A DNA stretch of 64,000 nucleotides from an uncultured Erysipelotrichales bacterium (GCA_910579135.1 CAJTTM010000002.1:122750-186749); one strand, 5' to 3'. Positions 8,241-17,613 are shown, counted from the stretch's first letter. Made by a program: numbers and translations. The notes: generated by a model not told the origin, from the sequence alone.

Positions 8241-9392
8241 ATGAAAGTATTAGGTATTATTGTTGAATATAACCCATTTCATAATGGACATATATTACAT
8301 ATTCAAAAAAGCAAAGAACTTATTAAACCAGATGTTACGATTGCAGTTATGTCCTCTTCTTTTGTTCAAAGAGGTGAACCAGCTATCATTGATAAATGGC
8401 AAAGAAGTTTATTAGCTTTAGAATATGGGGTTGATTTAGTTATTGAATTGCCATTTGTCTATGCTTGTCAAAGTGCTGACTATTTTAGTAAAGGTTCTAT
8501 AAAATTGTTAAATGAAATAGGAGTAACTGATCTTTGTTTTGGAAGTGAATGTGGAGATATTAATGAATTCATAGAGATTGCTAAAGCAATCAAAGAACAC
8601 AATGGAAAGTATAATACTTATGTTAAAGAAGCCATGAAACAAGGAATGCGTTATCCTAATGCCTGTAATCAAGCTTTAATCAAAATATTAAAGAAAGAAG
8701 TAAGAACACCTAATGATTTATTAGGATTAAGTTATGTTAAAGAAATTATTTTTAACGATTACAATATAATACCTCATTGTATATTAAGAACTAACGATTA
8801 TCATAACGAAAGTCTTTCTCCTATTTCTAGCGCTTCTGCAATTAGAAAAGCAATAACATCTCATCTTGATTATACAATAGCATTACCTCACAGCGAATAT
8901 TATCAAAATGATATTTATTGTTTAGAAAGTTTTTTTCCTTATTTAAAATATCAATTATTAACTTCATCTGTTGATGAATTAAAACAATATCATATGGTTG
9001 ATGAAGGGATTGAAAATCTTCTCATTCAAAATATCACAAAAAGCAACAATATGGATGATTATATCCAATCATTATTATCTAAAAGATATACAAAACCAAG
9101 AATTCAAAGAATGCTCATACATATTCTTATGAAAAACACAAAAGAAGATATTATAGAAGCTATGGATTTAGATTTTATAAGAATACTTGCCATGAATGAA
9201 AACGGAAGAGAATATCTTAACAAAGTCAAAAAGAAACTTTCTTTTCATTTAATAACAAACTTTACTAAACATCATCATAAAGCTTTGGATATTGAATTGA
9301 AAGCAACAAAATTATTATCTATTATTTCTCATACCAATATTATAGATAAAGAATTTTCATCTATTCCCTATACACCTAAAAAGAAGCTCTAG
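8241..9392 (+). CDS. tmcAL: tRNA(Met) cytidine acetate ligase TmcAL
   Basis: Uses acetate and ATP to form N4-acetylcytidine at the wobble base of elongator tRNA-Met, helping discriminate Met from Ile codons. The 383 residues start MKVLGIIVEYNPFHNGHILH, with the nucleotidyltransferase HNGH motif at 15-18. FVQRGEPAIIDKWQR and ISSASAIRKAI follow, all typical of the family. It stands opposite yceD-rpmF, the arrangement seen in many Bacillota. The stop codon lies inside a hairpin shared with the converging gene. Confidence 0.95.
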   Translation: MKVLGIIVEYNPFHNGHILHIQKSKELIKPDVTIAVMSSSFVQRGEPAIIDKWQRSLLALEYGVDLVIELPFVYACQSADYFSKGSIKLLNEIGVTDLCFGSECGDINEFIEIAKAIKEHNGKYNTYVKEAMKQGMRYPNACNQALIKILKKEVRTPNDLLGLSYVKEIIFNDYNIIPHCILRTNDYHNESLSPISSASAIRKAITSHLDYTIALPHSEYYQNDIYCLESFFPYLKYQLLTSSVDELKQYHMVDEGIENLLIQNITKSNNMDDYIQSLLSKRYTKPRIQRMLIHILMKNTKEDIIEAMDLDFIRILAMNENGREYLNKVKKKLSFHLITNFTKHHHKALDIELKATKLLSIISHTNIIDKEFSSIPYTPKKKL

Positions 9393-9406
9393 CTCTAGAG
9401 CTTCTT
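9381..9406. terminator. Shared bidirectional hairpin between converging genes
   Basis: AAGAAGCTCTAG and CTAGAGCTTCTT form a 12-bp near-perfect inverted repeat. Both stop codons lie inside it: TAG of tmcAL (9390-9392) and TAG of the converging gene (9397-9395). There is no long T run on either side, so its strength as a classical terminator is uncertain. Confidence 0.65.
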
Positions 9407-9745
9407 AATTATTTCATCATATTCCCTTTCTTTATATCCTACTAAAACTTCATTATCTAAAACAAGAATTGGTCTTTTGACTAACATCCCATTTGAAGAT
9501 AATAAATCACACGCTTCATCTATTGTCATATCTTTAATTTTATCTTTCAAGTTCATTTGACGATAAACTTGTCCAGATGTATTAAAGAATGGTTTAATTC
9601 CTTTGTTATAAGTATTGATATAAGTCTTTAGTTCTTCTTTTGAAGGTGTTTCTTTAACAATATCTCTTAATTTAGGATCAAAATCTTTAATCTTTTTTAA
9701 TGCTTTTTTACAAGTTGAACAGTTTGGGTAATATATAAATTCCAT
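9395..9745 (-). CDS. ArsC/Spx/MgsR family thioredoxin-fold protein
   Basis: A 116-residue thioredoxin-fold protein beginning MEFIYYPNCSTCKKALKKI, with a CxxC motif (C9-S-T-C12), and carrying the RPILVLD stretch near the end. The family includes glutaredoxin-dependent arsenate reductases and the RNA-polymerase-binding regulators Spx and MgsR. The CxxC pair fits either the redox-sensing regulators or the YffB-like group. No ars genes are nearby, so arsenic detoxification is not supported. It lies just downstream of tex with a good ribosome site. Confidence 0.85.
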   Translation of the reverse strand: MEFIYYPNCSTCKKALKKIKDFDPKLRDIVKETPSKEELKTYINTYNKGIKPFFNTSGQVYRQMNLKDKIKDMTIDEACDLLSSNGMLVKRPILVLDNEVLVGYKEREYDEIIKKL

Positions 9746-9753
9746 AATTCCTC

Positions 9754-11895
9754 CTAATGGATCATTGTTAATCCTACTCTTTTTCTATTTAAATCTATAT
9801 CATGAACATATACTGTAATAATATCTCCAACATTAACAACATCTAAAGGATGTTCTATTCTTTGATTAGACATTTTTGAGATATGAACTAAGCCATCATT
9901 CTTTAATCCAATATCTACAAACGCACCAAAATCAACTACATTTCTTACAACACCTTCTAATTGCATACCTTCTTTTAAATCCTCTATTTTTAATACATCT
10001 GATTTTAATAAAGGTGTATGATATTCATCTCTAGGTGTTCTATGAGGTGATGTAAAAGCATTACATAAATCATCTAATAAATATGTATCTAAATGAAGTT
10101 TTTTCATAACTTCCTCTTTATTCATTGATTGAACTAATTGTTTCATTTCTGGTGTTCCTATCATATTTTTAGAAGCATGAAGATATTCTAATAAATGTTT
10201 AGCATCTTCATAATTATCAGGATGAATACTTGTTTCATCAAAGATATTATTTCCATTTAAAATTCTTAAAAAACCTACAGCCTGTTCATAAGTCTTAGGG
10301 CCAAGAGAAGCAACATTTCTTACATCTTCTCTAGCTAAGAACATTCCATTGTCTTCTCTATATCTTACAATATTTTTAGCTGTTTTCATTGATAAACCTG
10401 AAACATATTGTAATAAAGATGGTGAAGCTGTGTTAATATTGACTCCTACTTGATTGACAACCTTTTCAACAACATAATCTAATTGTTCTGTTAATTTCTT
10501 TTGATTCATATCATGTTGATATTGTCCTACTGATATTGCCTTAGGTTCTATTTTTACAAGCTCAGATAATGGATCTTGTAATCTTCTAGCAATTGATACA
10601 GCAGAACGTTCTTCTACTTGATAATCTGGGAATTCTTCTTTTGCGAGTGGCGATGCTGAATAAACTGATGCTCCTGCTTCAGAAACAATAACATATTGAA
10701 CATCTAAATGATTCTTTTGAATCAATGAAGCAATAAAACTTTCTGATTCTCTACTTGCCGTTCCATTCCCAATTGCAATAATTTCAATCTTGTATTTTCT
10801 AATCATTGACAATAGTATCTCTTCATCCTTAGAATAATCTTTTTTGGGAATAGTCATATATACTTTATTGATTCCTAAAACTTTACCAGTAGGATCTATA
10901 GCCGCTAGTTTACATCCTGTTCTAAATGCTGGATCAACACCTAAAACATATCTATCTTTTAGTGGAGCCTGCAATAGCAAGTTTTCTAAATTAATAGAAA
11001 ATACACCCAATGCTTTTTCTTGAGCCTCTGCTGTGAGGTCACTTCTAACCTCTCTTTCTACTGATGGGAATATTAATCGTTTAAAAGCATCCTTACAACA
11101 TTCTTCAATAATTTCATTAACAATACTTTCTTTTCTTCTTGTCATACCAATATAAATGTATTGAATAAATCTTTCTTCATCAATTTCAACATGAACATTT
11201 AAAACCTTTTCTTTTTCAGCACGGTTGATTGCTAAAATTCTATGTCCTACAATTGATTTTACTCTCTCACTATATTCATAATACATTTGATATACACCCT
11301 CTTCATCTGGGTTTTTCTTTTTTACAGTGGTTTTAATAACACCTGTCTTATATATCATATCTTTAGTATATTGACGATATTTAGGTTCATCTGAAATTTT
11401 TTCAGCAATAATATCCTTAGCACCTTGAAGAGCTTCATCATAACTTACTTCTTCATTTACATACTTTTGTACTTCTGTTTCTAATGAACCATGTCGTGGT
11501 AATTTTAATATATAATCAGCTAATGGTTGTAATCCCTTAGAAATCGCAATAGTTGCTTTTGTTTTTTTCTTTTCCTTATATGGACGATATTGGTCTTCAA
11601 CAGCTGATAATGTTGCACAAGCTAAAATTGTCTTTTTTAATTCATCATTTAATAAACCTTTTTCATCTATTAATCTAATAACATCTTCTTTTCTTTTTAA
11701 TAAATTCACTTGATATTCATATTGTTTTGATATTTCTCTTATACTATCCTCAGTTAAACCACCCGTTTTTTCTTTTCTATATCTAGCAATAAATGGTACA
11801 GTACATCCTTCACTTAATAATTGTAATGTATTTTCAATTTGTCCTATTCCTATAGATAATTCTGATGATAATAAATTTATAATTTCTATATTCAT
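9754..11895 (-). CDS. tex: Tex family S1 RNA-binding transcription accessory protein
   Basis: A 713-residue Tex/YqgF-type nucleic-acid-binding protein, thought to act on transcription and RNA turnover. Domains in order: N-terminal helical region with VPFIARYRKEKTGGLTE; YqgF-like RNase H fold (about 320-450, VLGVDPAFRTGCKLAAID); helix-hairpin-helix region (about 480-560, NINTASPSLLQYVSGL). A C-terminal S1 domain follows (about 640-710, GVVRNVVDFGAFVDIG). GAGGAGGG lies just before the ATG at 11895; an upstream in-frame start would put the ribosome site inside the gene. Confidence 0.96.
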   Translation of the reverse strand: MNIEIINLLSSELSIGIGQIENTLQLLSEGCTVPFIARYRKEKTGGLTEDSIREISKQYEYQVNLLKRKEDVIRLIDEKGLLNDELKKTILACATLSAVEDQYRPYKEKKKTKATIAISKGLQPLADYILKLPRHGSLETEVQKYVNEEVSYDEALQGAKDIIAEKISDEPKYRQYTKDMIYKTGVIKTTVKKKNPDEEGVYQMYYEYSERVKSIVGHRILAINRAEKEKVLNVHVEIDEERFIQYIYIGMTRRKESIVNEIIEECCKDAFKRLIFPSVEREVRSDLTAEAQEKALGVFSINLENLLLQAPLKDRYVLGVDPAFRTGCKLAAIDPTGKVLGINKVYMTIPKKDYSKDEEILLSMIRKYKIEIIAIGNGTASRESESFIASLIQKNHLDVQYVIVSEAGASVYSASPLAKEEFPDYQVEERSAVSIARRLQDPLSELVKIEPKAISVGQYQHDMNQKKLTEQLDYVVEKVVNQVGVNINTASPSLLQYVSGLSMKTAKNIVRYREDNGMFLAREDVRNVASLGPKTYEQAVGFLRILNGNNIFDETSIHPDNYEDAKHLLEYLHASKNMIGTPEMKQLVQSMNKEEVMKKLHLDTYLLDDLCNAFTSPHRTPRDEYHTPLLKSDVLKIEDLKEGMQLEGVVRNVVDFGAFVDIGLKNDGLVHISKMSNQRIEHPLDVVNVGDIITVYVHDIDLNRKRVGLTMIH

Positions 11896-11910
11896 AATAC
11901 CCTCCTCAAA

Positions 11911-11934
11911 CAAAAAAGAATCTTTTAAGACTCT
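11911..11934 (-). terminator. Terminator after the Nudix gene
   Basis: Minus-strand stem AGAGTCTT/AAGATTCT followed by six Ts, lying between the Nudix hydrolase gene and the tex start. It suggests that tex has its own promoter or relies on read-through. Confidence 0.65.
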
Positions 11935-11959
11935 TTTTGATTATACCATAACATCTTGT

Positions 11960-12385
11960 TTAAACCAATATTTCTTTTGTTTTCATATATTCATCTAATG
12001 TATAAATAATATCATTATAAATTGTTTCATCTAAATATTCTCTTAAATCTTCTTTTGAAACAAATTTATAATCAGTATGTTCATCAGAAATAACAACCTG
12101 ATCATTAGTAGGAATACATAAAAAACCAATACCTACAGTTTGATATTTTGGTCTAATAGCAGTAAATGTATAGACTGGTTTGATAATCTTAATATCTAAT
12201 CCTGTTTCTTCTTTCAACTCTCTAATCAAAGCTAGATGAGGTGTTTCTCCATACTCTAATCCTCCTCCAGGCATTTCCCAATATCCTAATCCATCACTTG
12301 ATGGACGTACTCTCTTTAATATTAAAACTTGATCATTATAAATAACTATTCCTTTAACAGTAATATGAAATCTAATTTCTTCCAC
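11960..12385 (-). CDS. Nudix hydrolase
   Basis: A 141-residue Nudix hydrolase, which cleaves a nucleoside diphosphate linked to another moiety. The Nudix box is complete: GGGLEYGETPHLALI is followed by RELKEETGL, giving the metal-binding REx2EE residues. Substrate cannot be predicted; the short single-domain form resembles MutT/ADP-ribose-type enzymes. The start is GTG at 12385, with GAGG nine bases upstream. Confidence 0.9.
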   Translation of the reverse strand: MEEIRFHITVKGIVIYNDQVLILKRVRPSSDGLGYWEMPGGGLEYGETPHLALIRELKEETGLDIKIIKPVYTFTAIRPKYQTVGIGFLCIPTNDQVVISDEHTDYKFVSKEDLREYLDETIYNDIIYTLDEYMKTKEILV

Positions 12386-12481
12386 TTCACTTCACCTCTT
12401 TTTATATAATACCATTTATTAAGATAAAAAAGTATCTATTTTTTATAAAATTTGTTATAATGGTCAATAGAGGTGATTATG

Positions 12482-13852
12482 ATGTATGATTTTTATGAAG
12501 AAGTCATGAAAAGAAAAGATGATATCTTACAAGATGTTATTGATTTATGTAAGATCCCATCTGTATTAGATGAAGGTAGCGCAGATGAAAATCAACCTTT
12601 TGGTCAAGCTTGTCGTGATGCATTAGATGCAATGCTTGAAATTGGAAAAAGAGATGGTTTTAAATGTGTAGATGTTGATGGTTATGCGGGTCATATAGAT
12701 ATAGGTGAAGGCGAAGAAACTTTTGGAATCCTTGGTCATTTGGATGTTGTTCCTGTAAATACAACTGGATGGAATAGCAATCCATTTGAACCTGTTATTA
12801 TAGATGGAAATTTATATGCCAGAGGAAGCGCTGATGATAAAGGTCCTTTGATTGCAGGATACTGGGCAGCTAAAATTATACATGAATTAAAAATTCCAAC
12901 AAAAATGAAAACAAGAATTATTTTTGGATGTAATGAAGAAAATGGTTCTAGATGTGTAAAATATTACTTTGAAAAAATGCCATTCCCTAAAATGGGATTT
13001 ACTCCAGATGCAGAGTTCCCTGTTGTTTATGGCGAAAAAGCTATGTGTGGAATGGAAATTACTGGTGAATTTGAAAATGATAATATCATAGGTATTTATG
13101 CTGGAACTAGGCCTAACATTGTTCCTGAAACATGTGAAGCATATGTTCAAGGAAGTTATAAACAATATGAAGGATCATTTAATGAATTTTTAAAAGAATA
13201 TCGTTTAGAAGGTCATATTGAAGAGGAAGGTAATCATACTAAATTAGTTCTTATTGGTAAATCTGCTCATGCTTCTACTCCTGAATTGGGTGTTAATGGA
13301 GCAGTTTATATGTGTCATTATTTGAGAACTATTTCAGATAATAAATTTGTTGAATTTGTAGATAGATATTTCTATGAAGATTGTACTGGTAAAAAGTTTA
13401 AATTTAGACAAACTGGAAAATTAGGTGGTCCAACTATTAATTTAGGCATTATTACTTACAAAAACCATAGAGGAAGTTTAATTTTAGATTTCCGTCTATC
13501 AACAGAGATTAGTGAAGAAAGAATTGTTGAACTTATAAGCAAAGCTATTAAACCTTATAAAATGTCTGAAACTCATGATATGACTGAAGCATTATGTATT
13601 GATCCTGATAGTGAACTTATTGTAAAATTACACAATGCATATGTTGAATTTAGTGATGATCACAAAAATCTTCCACAAAGCATTGGTGGAGGGACTTATG
13701 CTAAAGAAATGCCTAATTGTGTTGCTTTTGGGACACAATTCCCTGGTGAAGATAATTGTATTCACCAAAACAATGAAAAAATAGCTATTGAATCTTTATT
13801 AAAAGCAACAGCTATTTATGCTAAAGCATTGTATGATTTAATTAAAGCCTAA
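12482..13852 (+). CDS. pepV: Dipeptidase PepV-like (M20 family zinc peptidase)
   Basis: A 456-residue M20-family metallo-dipeptidase that hydrolyses dipeptides taken up by the cell. The metal-site motifs are ILGHLDVVP (first His), GSADDKGPLIAGYWA (bridging Asp) and FGCNEENGSRCVKYY (Glu pair). A late FPGEDNCIHQNNE carries the last metal-binding His. The inserted central domain of PepV is present between them. A GTG and a doublet ATGATG compete as starts; GAGGTGA spacing favours the second ATG at 12482. It has its own terminator just after the stop. Confidence 0.92.
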   Translation: MYDFYEEVMKRKDDILQDVIDLCKIPSVLDEGSADENQPFGQACRDALDAMLEIGKRDGFKCVDVDGYAGHIDIGEGEETFGILGHLDVVPVNTTGWNSNPFEPVIIDGNLYARGSADDKGPLIAGYWAAKIIHELKIPTKMKTRIIFGCNEENGSRCVKYYFEKMPFPKMGFTPDAEFPVVYGEKAMCGMEITGEFENDNIIGIYAGTRPNIVPETCEAYVQGSYKQYEGSFNEFLKEYRLEGHIEEEGNHTKLVLIGKSAHASTPELGVNGAVYMCHYLRTISDNKFVEFVDRYFYEDCTGKKFKFRQTGKLGGPTINLGIITYKNHRGSLILDFRLSTEISEERIVELISKAIKPYKMSETHDMTEALCIDPDSELIVKLHNAYVEFSDDHKNLPQSIGGGTYAKEMPNCVAFGTQFPGEDNCIHQNNEKIAIESLLKATAIYAKALYDLIKA

Positions 13853-13867
13853 TATAGGCTTTTTTTA
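13844..13867 (+). terminator. Terminator after pepV
   Basis: AAAGCCTA and TAGGCTTT form an 8-bp stem around a 3-base ATA loop, followed by a run of Ts. It overlaps the last pepV codons and directly precedes the tRNA promoter. Confidence 0.85.
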
Positions 13868-13896
13868 TTGAAGTCAACAATAACATTTGATATAAT
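13868..13896 (+). promoter_or_regulatory. Promoter of tRNA-Leu
   Basis: TTGAAG (13868-13873) and a perfect TATAAT (13891-13896) are separated by exactly 17 bases, ending 11 bases before the mature tRNA 5' end. This gives the tRNA its own strong promoter directly after the pepV terminator. Confidence 0.8.
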
Positions 13897-13907
13897 AGTA
13901 AAGCAAT

Positions 13908-13993
13908 GCAGTTGTGGTGGAATGGTAGACACGCTACTTTGAGGGGGTAGTGAACGTTAGTTCGTGTGAGTTCAAATCTCATCAACTGCACCA
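13908..13993 (+). tRNA. tRNA-Leu (anticodon GAG)
   Basis: An 86-base tRNA with CCA encoded. The acceptor stem pairs GCAGTTG with CAACTGC, followed by A and CCA. The anticodon stem CTACT/GGTAG encloses a seven-base loop TTGAGGG, giving anticodon GAG for CUC/CUU leucine codons. A long variable arm (GAAC/GTTC hairpin) marks a class II tRNA, consistent with leucine. The T stem is GTGAG/CTCAT. Confidence 0.97.
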
Positions 13994-14007
13994 TATCTTA
14001 TTTCATT

Positions 14008-14034
14008 AAGCTAACACTTTTAGTTAGCTTTTAT
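14008..14034 (+). terminator. Terminator of tRNA-Leu
   Basis: AAGCTAAC and GTTAGCTT form an 8-bp stem with a seven-base loop, then a short T run. It ends at the stop codon of the convergent 75-residue gene. Confidence 0.8.
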
Positions 14035-14258
14035 ATTATTGCTTGAATTTTTTGTTTAATTCCCTTTAATTTATAACAACTCATTTCTACTTTTTCCAAT
14101 TCTTCTAAAACTTGACTTAATTCTTCTGTTGATTGTTCTTGATATAAGGCAAATACTTTTGATTGAATTGATTCTACTTCATCTAATAAATGAACTATAA
14201 TTTCCTCTAATGTAATAGTTTTTTCTTCCAAAACATCAATTTCTATATATTTTTTCAT
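14031..14258 (-). CDS. Small helical hypothetical protein (75 residues)
   Basis: Unrecognised. The 75 residues are predicted mostly helical and glutamate-rich (LYQEQSTEELSQVLEELEKVE), with no cysteine pair, signal or membrane segment. A ribosome site (AAGGAG) precedes the ATG. It diverges from the XRE regulator gene across about 105 bases, so the pair could share a control region, but the sequence gives no evidence of interaction. Confidence 0.6.
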   Translation of the reverse strand: MKKYIEIDVLEEKTITLEEIIVHLLDEVESIQSKVFALYQEQSTEELSQVLEELEKVEMSCYKLKGIKQKIQAII

Positions 14259-14363
14259 ATTCTTCTCCTTTTTATTAAACTATATGAATAATAATATTTA
14301 TATAGTTTATTATAATCTTATCTTACAAAAGTTACAATAATAGAAATAAAAAAGGTGAGAAAG

Positions 14364-14708
14364 ATGAAAAAGGATAATATAGACTATATAGCTATTGGAA
14401 AAAGAATTAAAACTGCTAGAAAATCAAAAAAGTTTACTCAAGAAAAATTAGCAACTATTTGTGAACTTTCTATTCAACATATCTCTAATATTGAAAATGG
14501 TAATTCTAAATTAAGCTTACCTACTCTCATTGATATTGCGAATGCATTAAATGTTACTGTTGATTTTCTTTTAACAGACGTTACCTATAATAATCGTGAA
14601 ATCATGATGAAAGAAGTTTACGATTTCTTTGAGTCATGCGATCAAAGTGAAACATATTTTTACTTAGATATTCTTAAAAAGATTAAAGAACTTTATAACA
14701 AAAAATAA
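14364..14708 (+). CDS. XRE family helix-turn-helix regulator
   Basis: A 114-residue Cro/C1-type DNA-binding protein. The HTH spans about 8-62 (IGKRIKTARKSKKFTQEKLA followed by LSIQHISNIENGNSKLSLPT), with a short C-terminal helical tail for dimerisation. A GTG lies three codons upstream, but AGG spacing favours the ATG at 14364. It could regulate itself or the divergent 75-residue gene. No phage or restriction genes lie beside it. Confidence 0.88.
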   Translation: MKKDNIDYIAIGKRIKTARKSKKFTQEKLATICELSIQHISNIENGNSKLSLPTLIDIANALNVTVDFLLTDVTYNNREIMMKEVYDFFESCDQSETYFYLDILKKIKELYNKK

Positions 14709-14727
14709 ACCTCTCAATTGAGAGGTT
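14708..14727. terminator. Bidirectional terminator between XRE gene and glucosaminidase gene
   Basis: A perfect inverted repeat, AACCTCTCAA followed directly by TTGAGAGGTT, flanked by T-rich sequence downstream and A-rich sequence upstream. It can serve both converging genes. Confidence 0.8.
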
Positions 14728-14730
14728 CTT

Positions 14731-17613
14731 TTATTTTGTCTTTACTATTAATTTCCAACTTTCTGGACCATAATATTTTATTCCATTAGCTTGAACATAT
14801 GCTTTTACAAAAACATAATATTTTGTCTTTCTAGAAAGTCCTTTAATAGTAGGTTTTAAAGATGTTGTATAAACATATTTATATCCTGATTTTTGTTTTG
14901 TTGAATAACCAACACAGTATCCTTTTACTCCAGTGATTTTCTTATAAGATAAATTTAATGAATTCTTCCCAGATTTTAAAGAATTCCATGAAACTTGCTT
15001 AGGTAAAATGATAAAACTCTTTTTAGCACTCATACCTGCATATTTTCCTTTACCTTTTACAGTAACAGTTCCTGTCCCAGCATTAACATTTTTTCCATAA
15101 CTTACTGTATAATGAGTATTCTTCTTTAATGTCACTCCATTAGCTTTTACTGTTACTGTAGGTTTAATTTGTTTGCCTGTATAACTTTTTCTAGAAATTG
15201 TAGAAATTATTAATGTGTTTTTCTTTACGATAGTAAATTTCTTAGTTAAACTTCCGCTATAGTTTCCTTTACCTTTTATAGTTATTGTAGCTGTTCCTAT
15301 CTTTTTATTGTTCTTATATGAAACTGTATATTCAGTATTCTTCTTTAGTGTCACCTTATCTACTTTGACAGTTGGATTTGGTGTGATTGACTTTCCAGTA
15401 TATGTGTAAGATGAACTCACATTACTTATTGAAGCTTTTGATAAGCTCTTAGCACTAATTTTAAAAGTTTTAGTACAAGTTCCACTATATTTTCCTTTAC
15501 CTTTGATTGTTATTGTAGCAGTACCAACTTTTGTATTATTTTTATATGAAACGGTATAATCAGTATTCTTCTTTAATGTTACCTTATCTACTTTGACAGT
15601 TGGATTTGGCGTAATTGCCTTTCTAGTATATGTATAAGATGAACTTACATTACTTATTGAAGCTTTTGATAGACTTTTTAAAGAAGATACAGCTGCGATT
15701 TTAAACGTCTTAGTCAAACTACCACTATAATTTCCTTTACCAGCAATAACAATTGAAGCCGTTCCGACTTTCGTATTGTTTTTATATGTAACAGTATAAT
15801 CAGTATTTTTTACTAATGTTTTTCCTCCTACTTTTACAGTTGGATTTGGTGAAATAGCCTTTCCAGTATATGTATATGAAGAATTGACATTACTAATAGA
15901 AGCCTCTGCAACAGATCTCTTTTGAATTGTAAAAGTAATAGCTTTAGAACCATTATAATTTCCTTTACCTGTAATTGTAAGCGTTGCGGTACCTGCTTTT
16001 GTATTATTCTTATATGCTAATGTATAATCAGTATCTTTTTTCAATGTTTTACCATCTAATGTTATTGATGGCGTTGGTTTGATTTGTGAACCAGTATACT
16101 TATATTCATTTATTTTAGAAACTGTTGCTTTAGAAATATCTTTAAGATTTGTAGGTGCATTTCCAATAGTACCTAATACATGTTTAATAAGATTACTTTT
16201 TGAATAAACATAATCTCTTGTATAATCATAATGATTCTTTATATTTCTAGCAGTTCTATCTGTTTTTAATGGCATATCTGATTGTACTTTATACCAAGCA
16301 CTTCCATCACTGCCTTTTACTTTATCAAGCAATGTAACAGGATATGTAAAAATAGTGCTACCATTACTTGCATCAGTTGTGTAAATTCTTTTATTTGTAT
16401 TTGCATCTTTATACATAGAAAGTACTGTAGATGCAGAAACACCTAAAGCATATCTTTGATAATCTGATTTAATACTAGAAATAAAATAATTTTGAGAGGC
16501 AGCTTTTTCTCCCCAATATGGATCTGATGCATATTGAACATTAATTCCACTATGTTTATCTCCTAAATGAGGTCCTCGATAACGCCAATCACCTCCATTT
16601 AAATATCCTTTAGACATCCAATGATATGCAAATTCCGATACACAATGATCAACACTTCTAAAATAAGTTGCTTTTCCTGGATCACTGTCTACTGCATTTA
16701 ATCCAAATAAATTATTTCTGTTTTTAGCATAATTACTAATCCCAAAAGCACTTTCATTACATGCAACACCAAACATTAAACTTGCATTAATACCATATTC
16801 TTTTTGATATTTCATAAATGTACTTGCTTGATTATATAGTTTAGAACTTCTATTTGTAATTCTTGAATTTAACTGAGAAGTTGATAGAGTTGTTTTAGAT
16901 CTCAATGATAAAAATTGATAGTAATTATAATAAGGATTACTTTTATTAACCGCATGAGAAAAATCATTTTTTTTATAATTCTTATAATCAGTAATCATAT
17001 CTTTAAAAGAAGTATAAAAATAATGTCCATCATAACTATAATAAGTTTTACTTGTTGTTAAATAACTTGGTTTATATCCAACACGATTAGATGCCATCAC
17101 TACTCTATTTGATGATCCAATATATGAATAGTAATGGGTTAACCATGTTCCATCACTTTTATAATAGGAAATATTACCATTTTTATAAGAGGTAATAGAT
17201 TTAACAGCATTAGCTGGCACTCGCATAACAACTCCACTCAATTTACATATAACTCTTCCACTTGAATCAGTAGAAATATAAGCGGCATCATTTGAATAAT
17301 TTGTATTAAAATACCCCGTTCTTCCACTATCCATCTCTGTATATGAAACAGTACTTCCATTAAGTTGAGCTACAGACTTGAATCTAACAATACTACTATT
17401 GGTACTAGTAGAAGTACCTCTTAACATCATTCTAGGTTCAGTACTACTATCATCTTCTTTATTAACCTCAACATTTTGTGGATATCCGTTTTCATCTAAT
17501 ATTATGAGGGTATCTTCACTCTCTTGAGCATAAGCATTGTTGTCATTAAAACAAAAGATCGTTGTAAAAACCATAAATATAACTAGCATTAAAAACGCGA
17601 TTTTTCTACACAT
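14731..17613 (-). CDS. Secreted glucosaminidase-domain autolysin with five Ig-like repeats and a FN3 domain
   Basis: A 960-residue exported cell-wall hydrolase. A signal peptide (1-29, MCRKIAFLMLVIFMVFTTIF then cleavage near AYAQ) comes first. A region of unknown fold follows to about 250, then a LytG-type endo-beta-N-acetylglucosaminidase domain (about 260-390) with the likely catalytic Glu287 in ACNESAFGISNYA. A short SH3-like stretch lies at about 395-455. Five 73-75-residue repeats at 493-870 share the pattern YTYTGKxITPxPTVKV...YKNNTKxGTATITIKGKGxYSG. A fibronectin-III-like domain ends the protein (871-960). The strong site GGGAGG precedes the ATG. The repeats and FN3 resemble those of the GH25 protein further on. 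No sortase signal is seen, so retention would be by the repeats or the wall itself. Confidence 0.88.
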   Translation of the reverse strand: MCRKIAFLMLVIFMVFTTIFCFNDNNAYAQESEDTLIILDENGYPQNVEVNKEDDSSTEPRMMLRGTSTSTNSSIVRFKSVAQLNGSTVSYTEMDSGRTGYFNTNYSNDAAYISTDSSGRVICKLSGVVMRVPANAVKSITSYKNGNISYYKSDGTWLTHYYSYIGSSNRVVMASNRVGYKPSYLTTSKTYYSYDGHYFYTSFKDMITDYKNYKKNDFSHAVNKSNPYYNYYQFLSLRSKTTLSTSQLNSRITNRSSKLYNQASTFMKYQKEYGINASLMFGVACNESAFGISNYAKNRNNLFGLNAVDSDPGKATYFRSVDHCVSEFAYHWMSKGYLNGGDWRYRGPHLGDKHSGINVQYASDPYWGEKAASQNYFISSIKSDYQRYALGVSASTVLSMYKDANTNKRIYTTDASNGSTIFTYPVTLLDKVKGSDGSAWYKVQSDMPLKTDRTARNIKNHYDYTRDYVYSKSNLIKHVLGTIGNAPTNLKDISKATVSKINEYKYTGSQIKPTPSITLDGKTLKKDTDYTLAYKNNTKAGTATLTITGKGNYNGSKAITFTIQKRSVAEASISNVNSSYTYTGKAISPNPTVKVGGKTLVKNTDYTVTYKNNTKVGTASIVIAGKGNYSGSLTKTFKIAAVSSLKSLSKASISNVSSSYTYTRKAITPNPTVKVDKVTLKKNTDYTVSYKNNTKVGTATITIKGKGKYSGTCTKTFKISAKSLSKASISNVSSSYTYTGKSITPNPTVKVDKVTLKKNTEYTVSYKNNKKIGTATITIKGKGNYSGSLTKKFTIVKKNTLIISTISRKSYTGKQIKPTVTVKANGVTLKKNTHYTVSYGKNVNAGTGTVTVKGKGKYAGMSAKKSFIILPKQVSWNSLKSGKNSLNLSYKKITGVKGYCVGYSTKQKSGYKYVYTTSLKPTIKGLSRKTKYYVFVKAYVQANGIKYYGPESWKLIVKTK
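15004..16137 (-). repeat. Five tandem Ig-like repeat units within the glucosaminidase gene
   Basis: Units of about 220-225 bases encode residues 493-565, 568-641, 648-721, 722-796 and 797-870. The third and fourth units (15672-15226) are nearly identical in DNA over most of their length, while the outer units have diverged. This implies recent unit duplication and a potential for copy-number change. Confidence 0.85.

Noticed and set aside
12473..12481. GTG as the start of pepV
   Set aside because: It is part of the GAGGTGA ribosome site; the following ATGs are better spaced.
15004..16137. Regular repeats that could suggest a CRISPR-like array
   Set aside because: Units are about 220 bases, translate to related protein domains and have no unique spacers.
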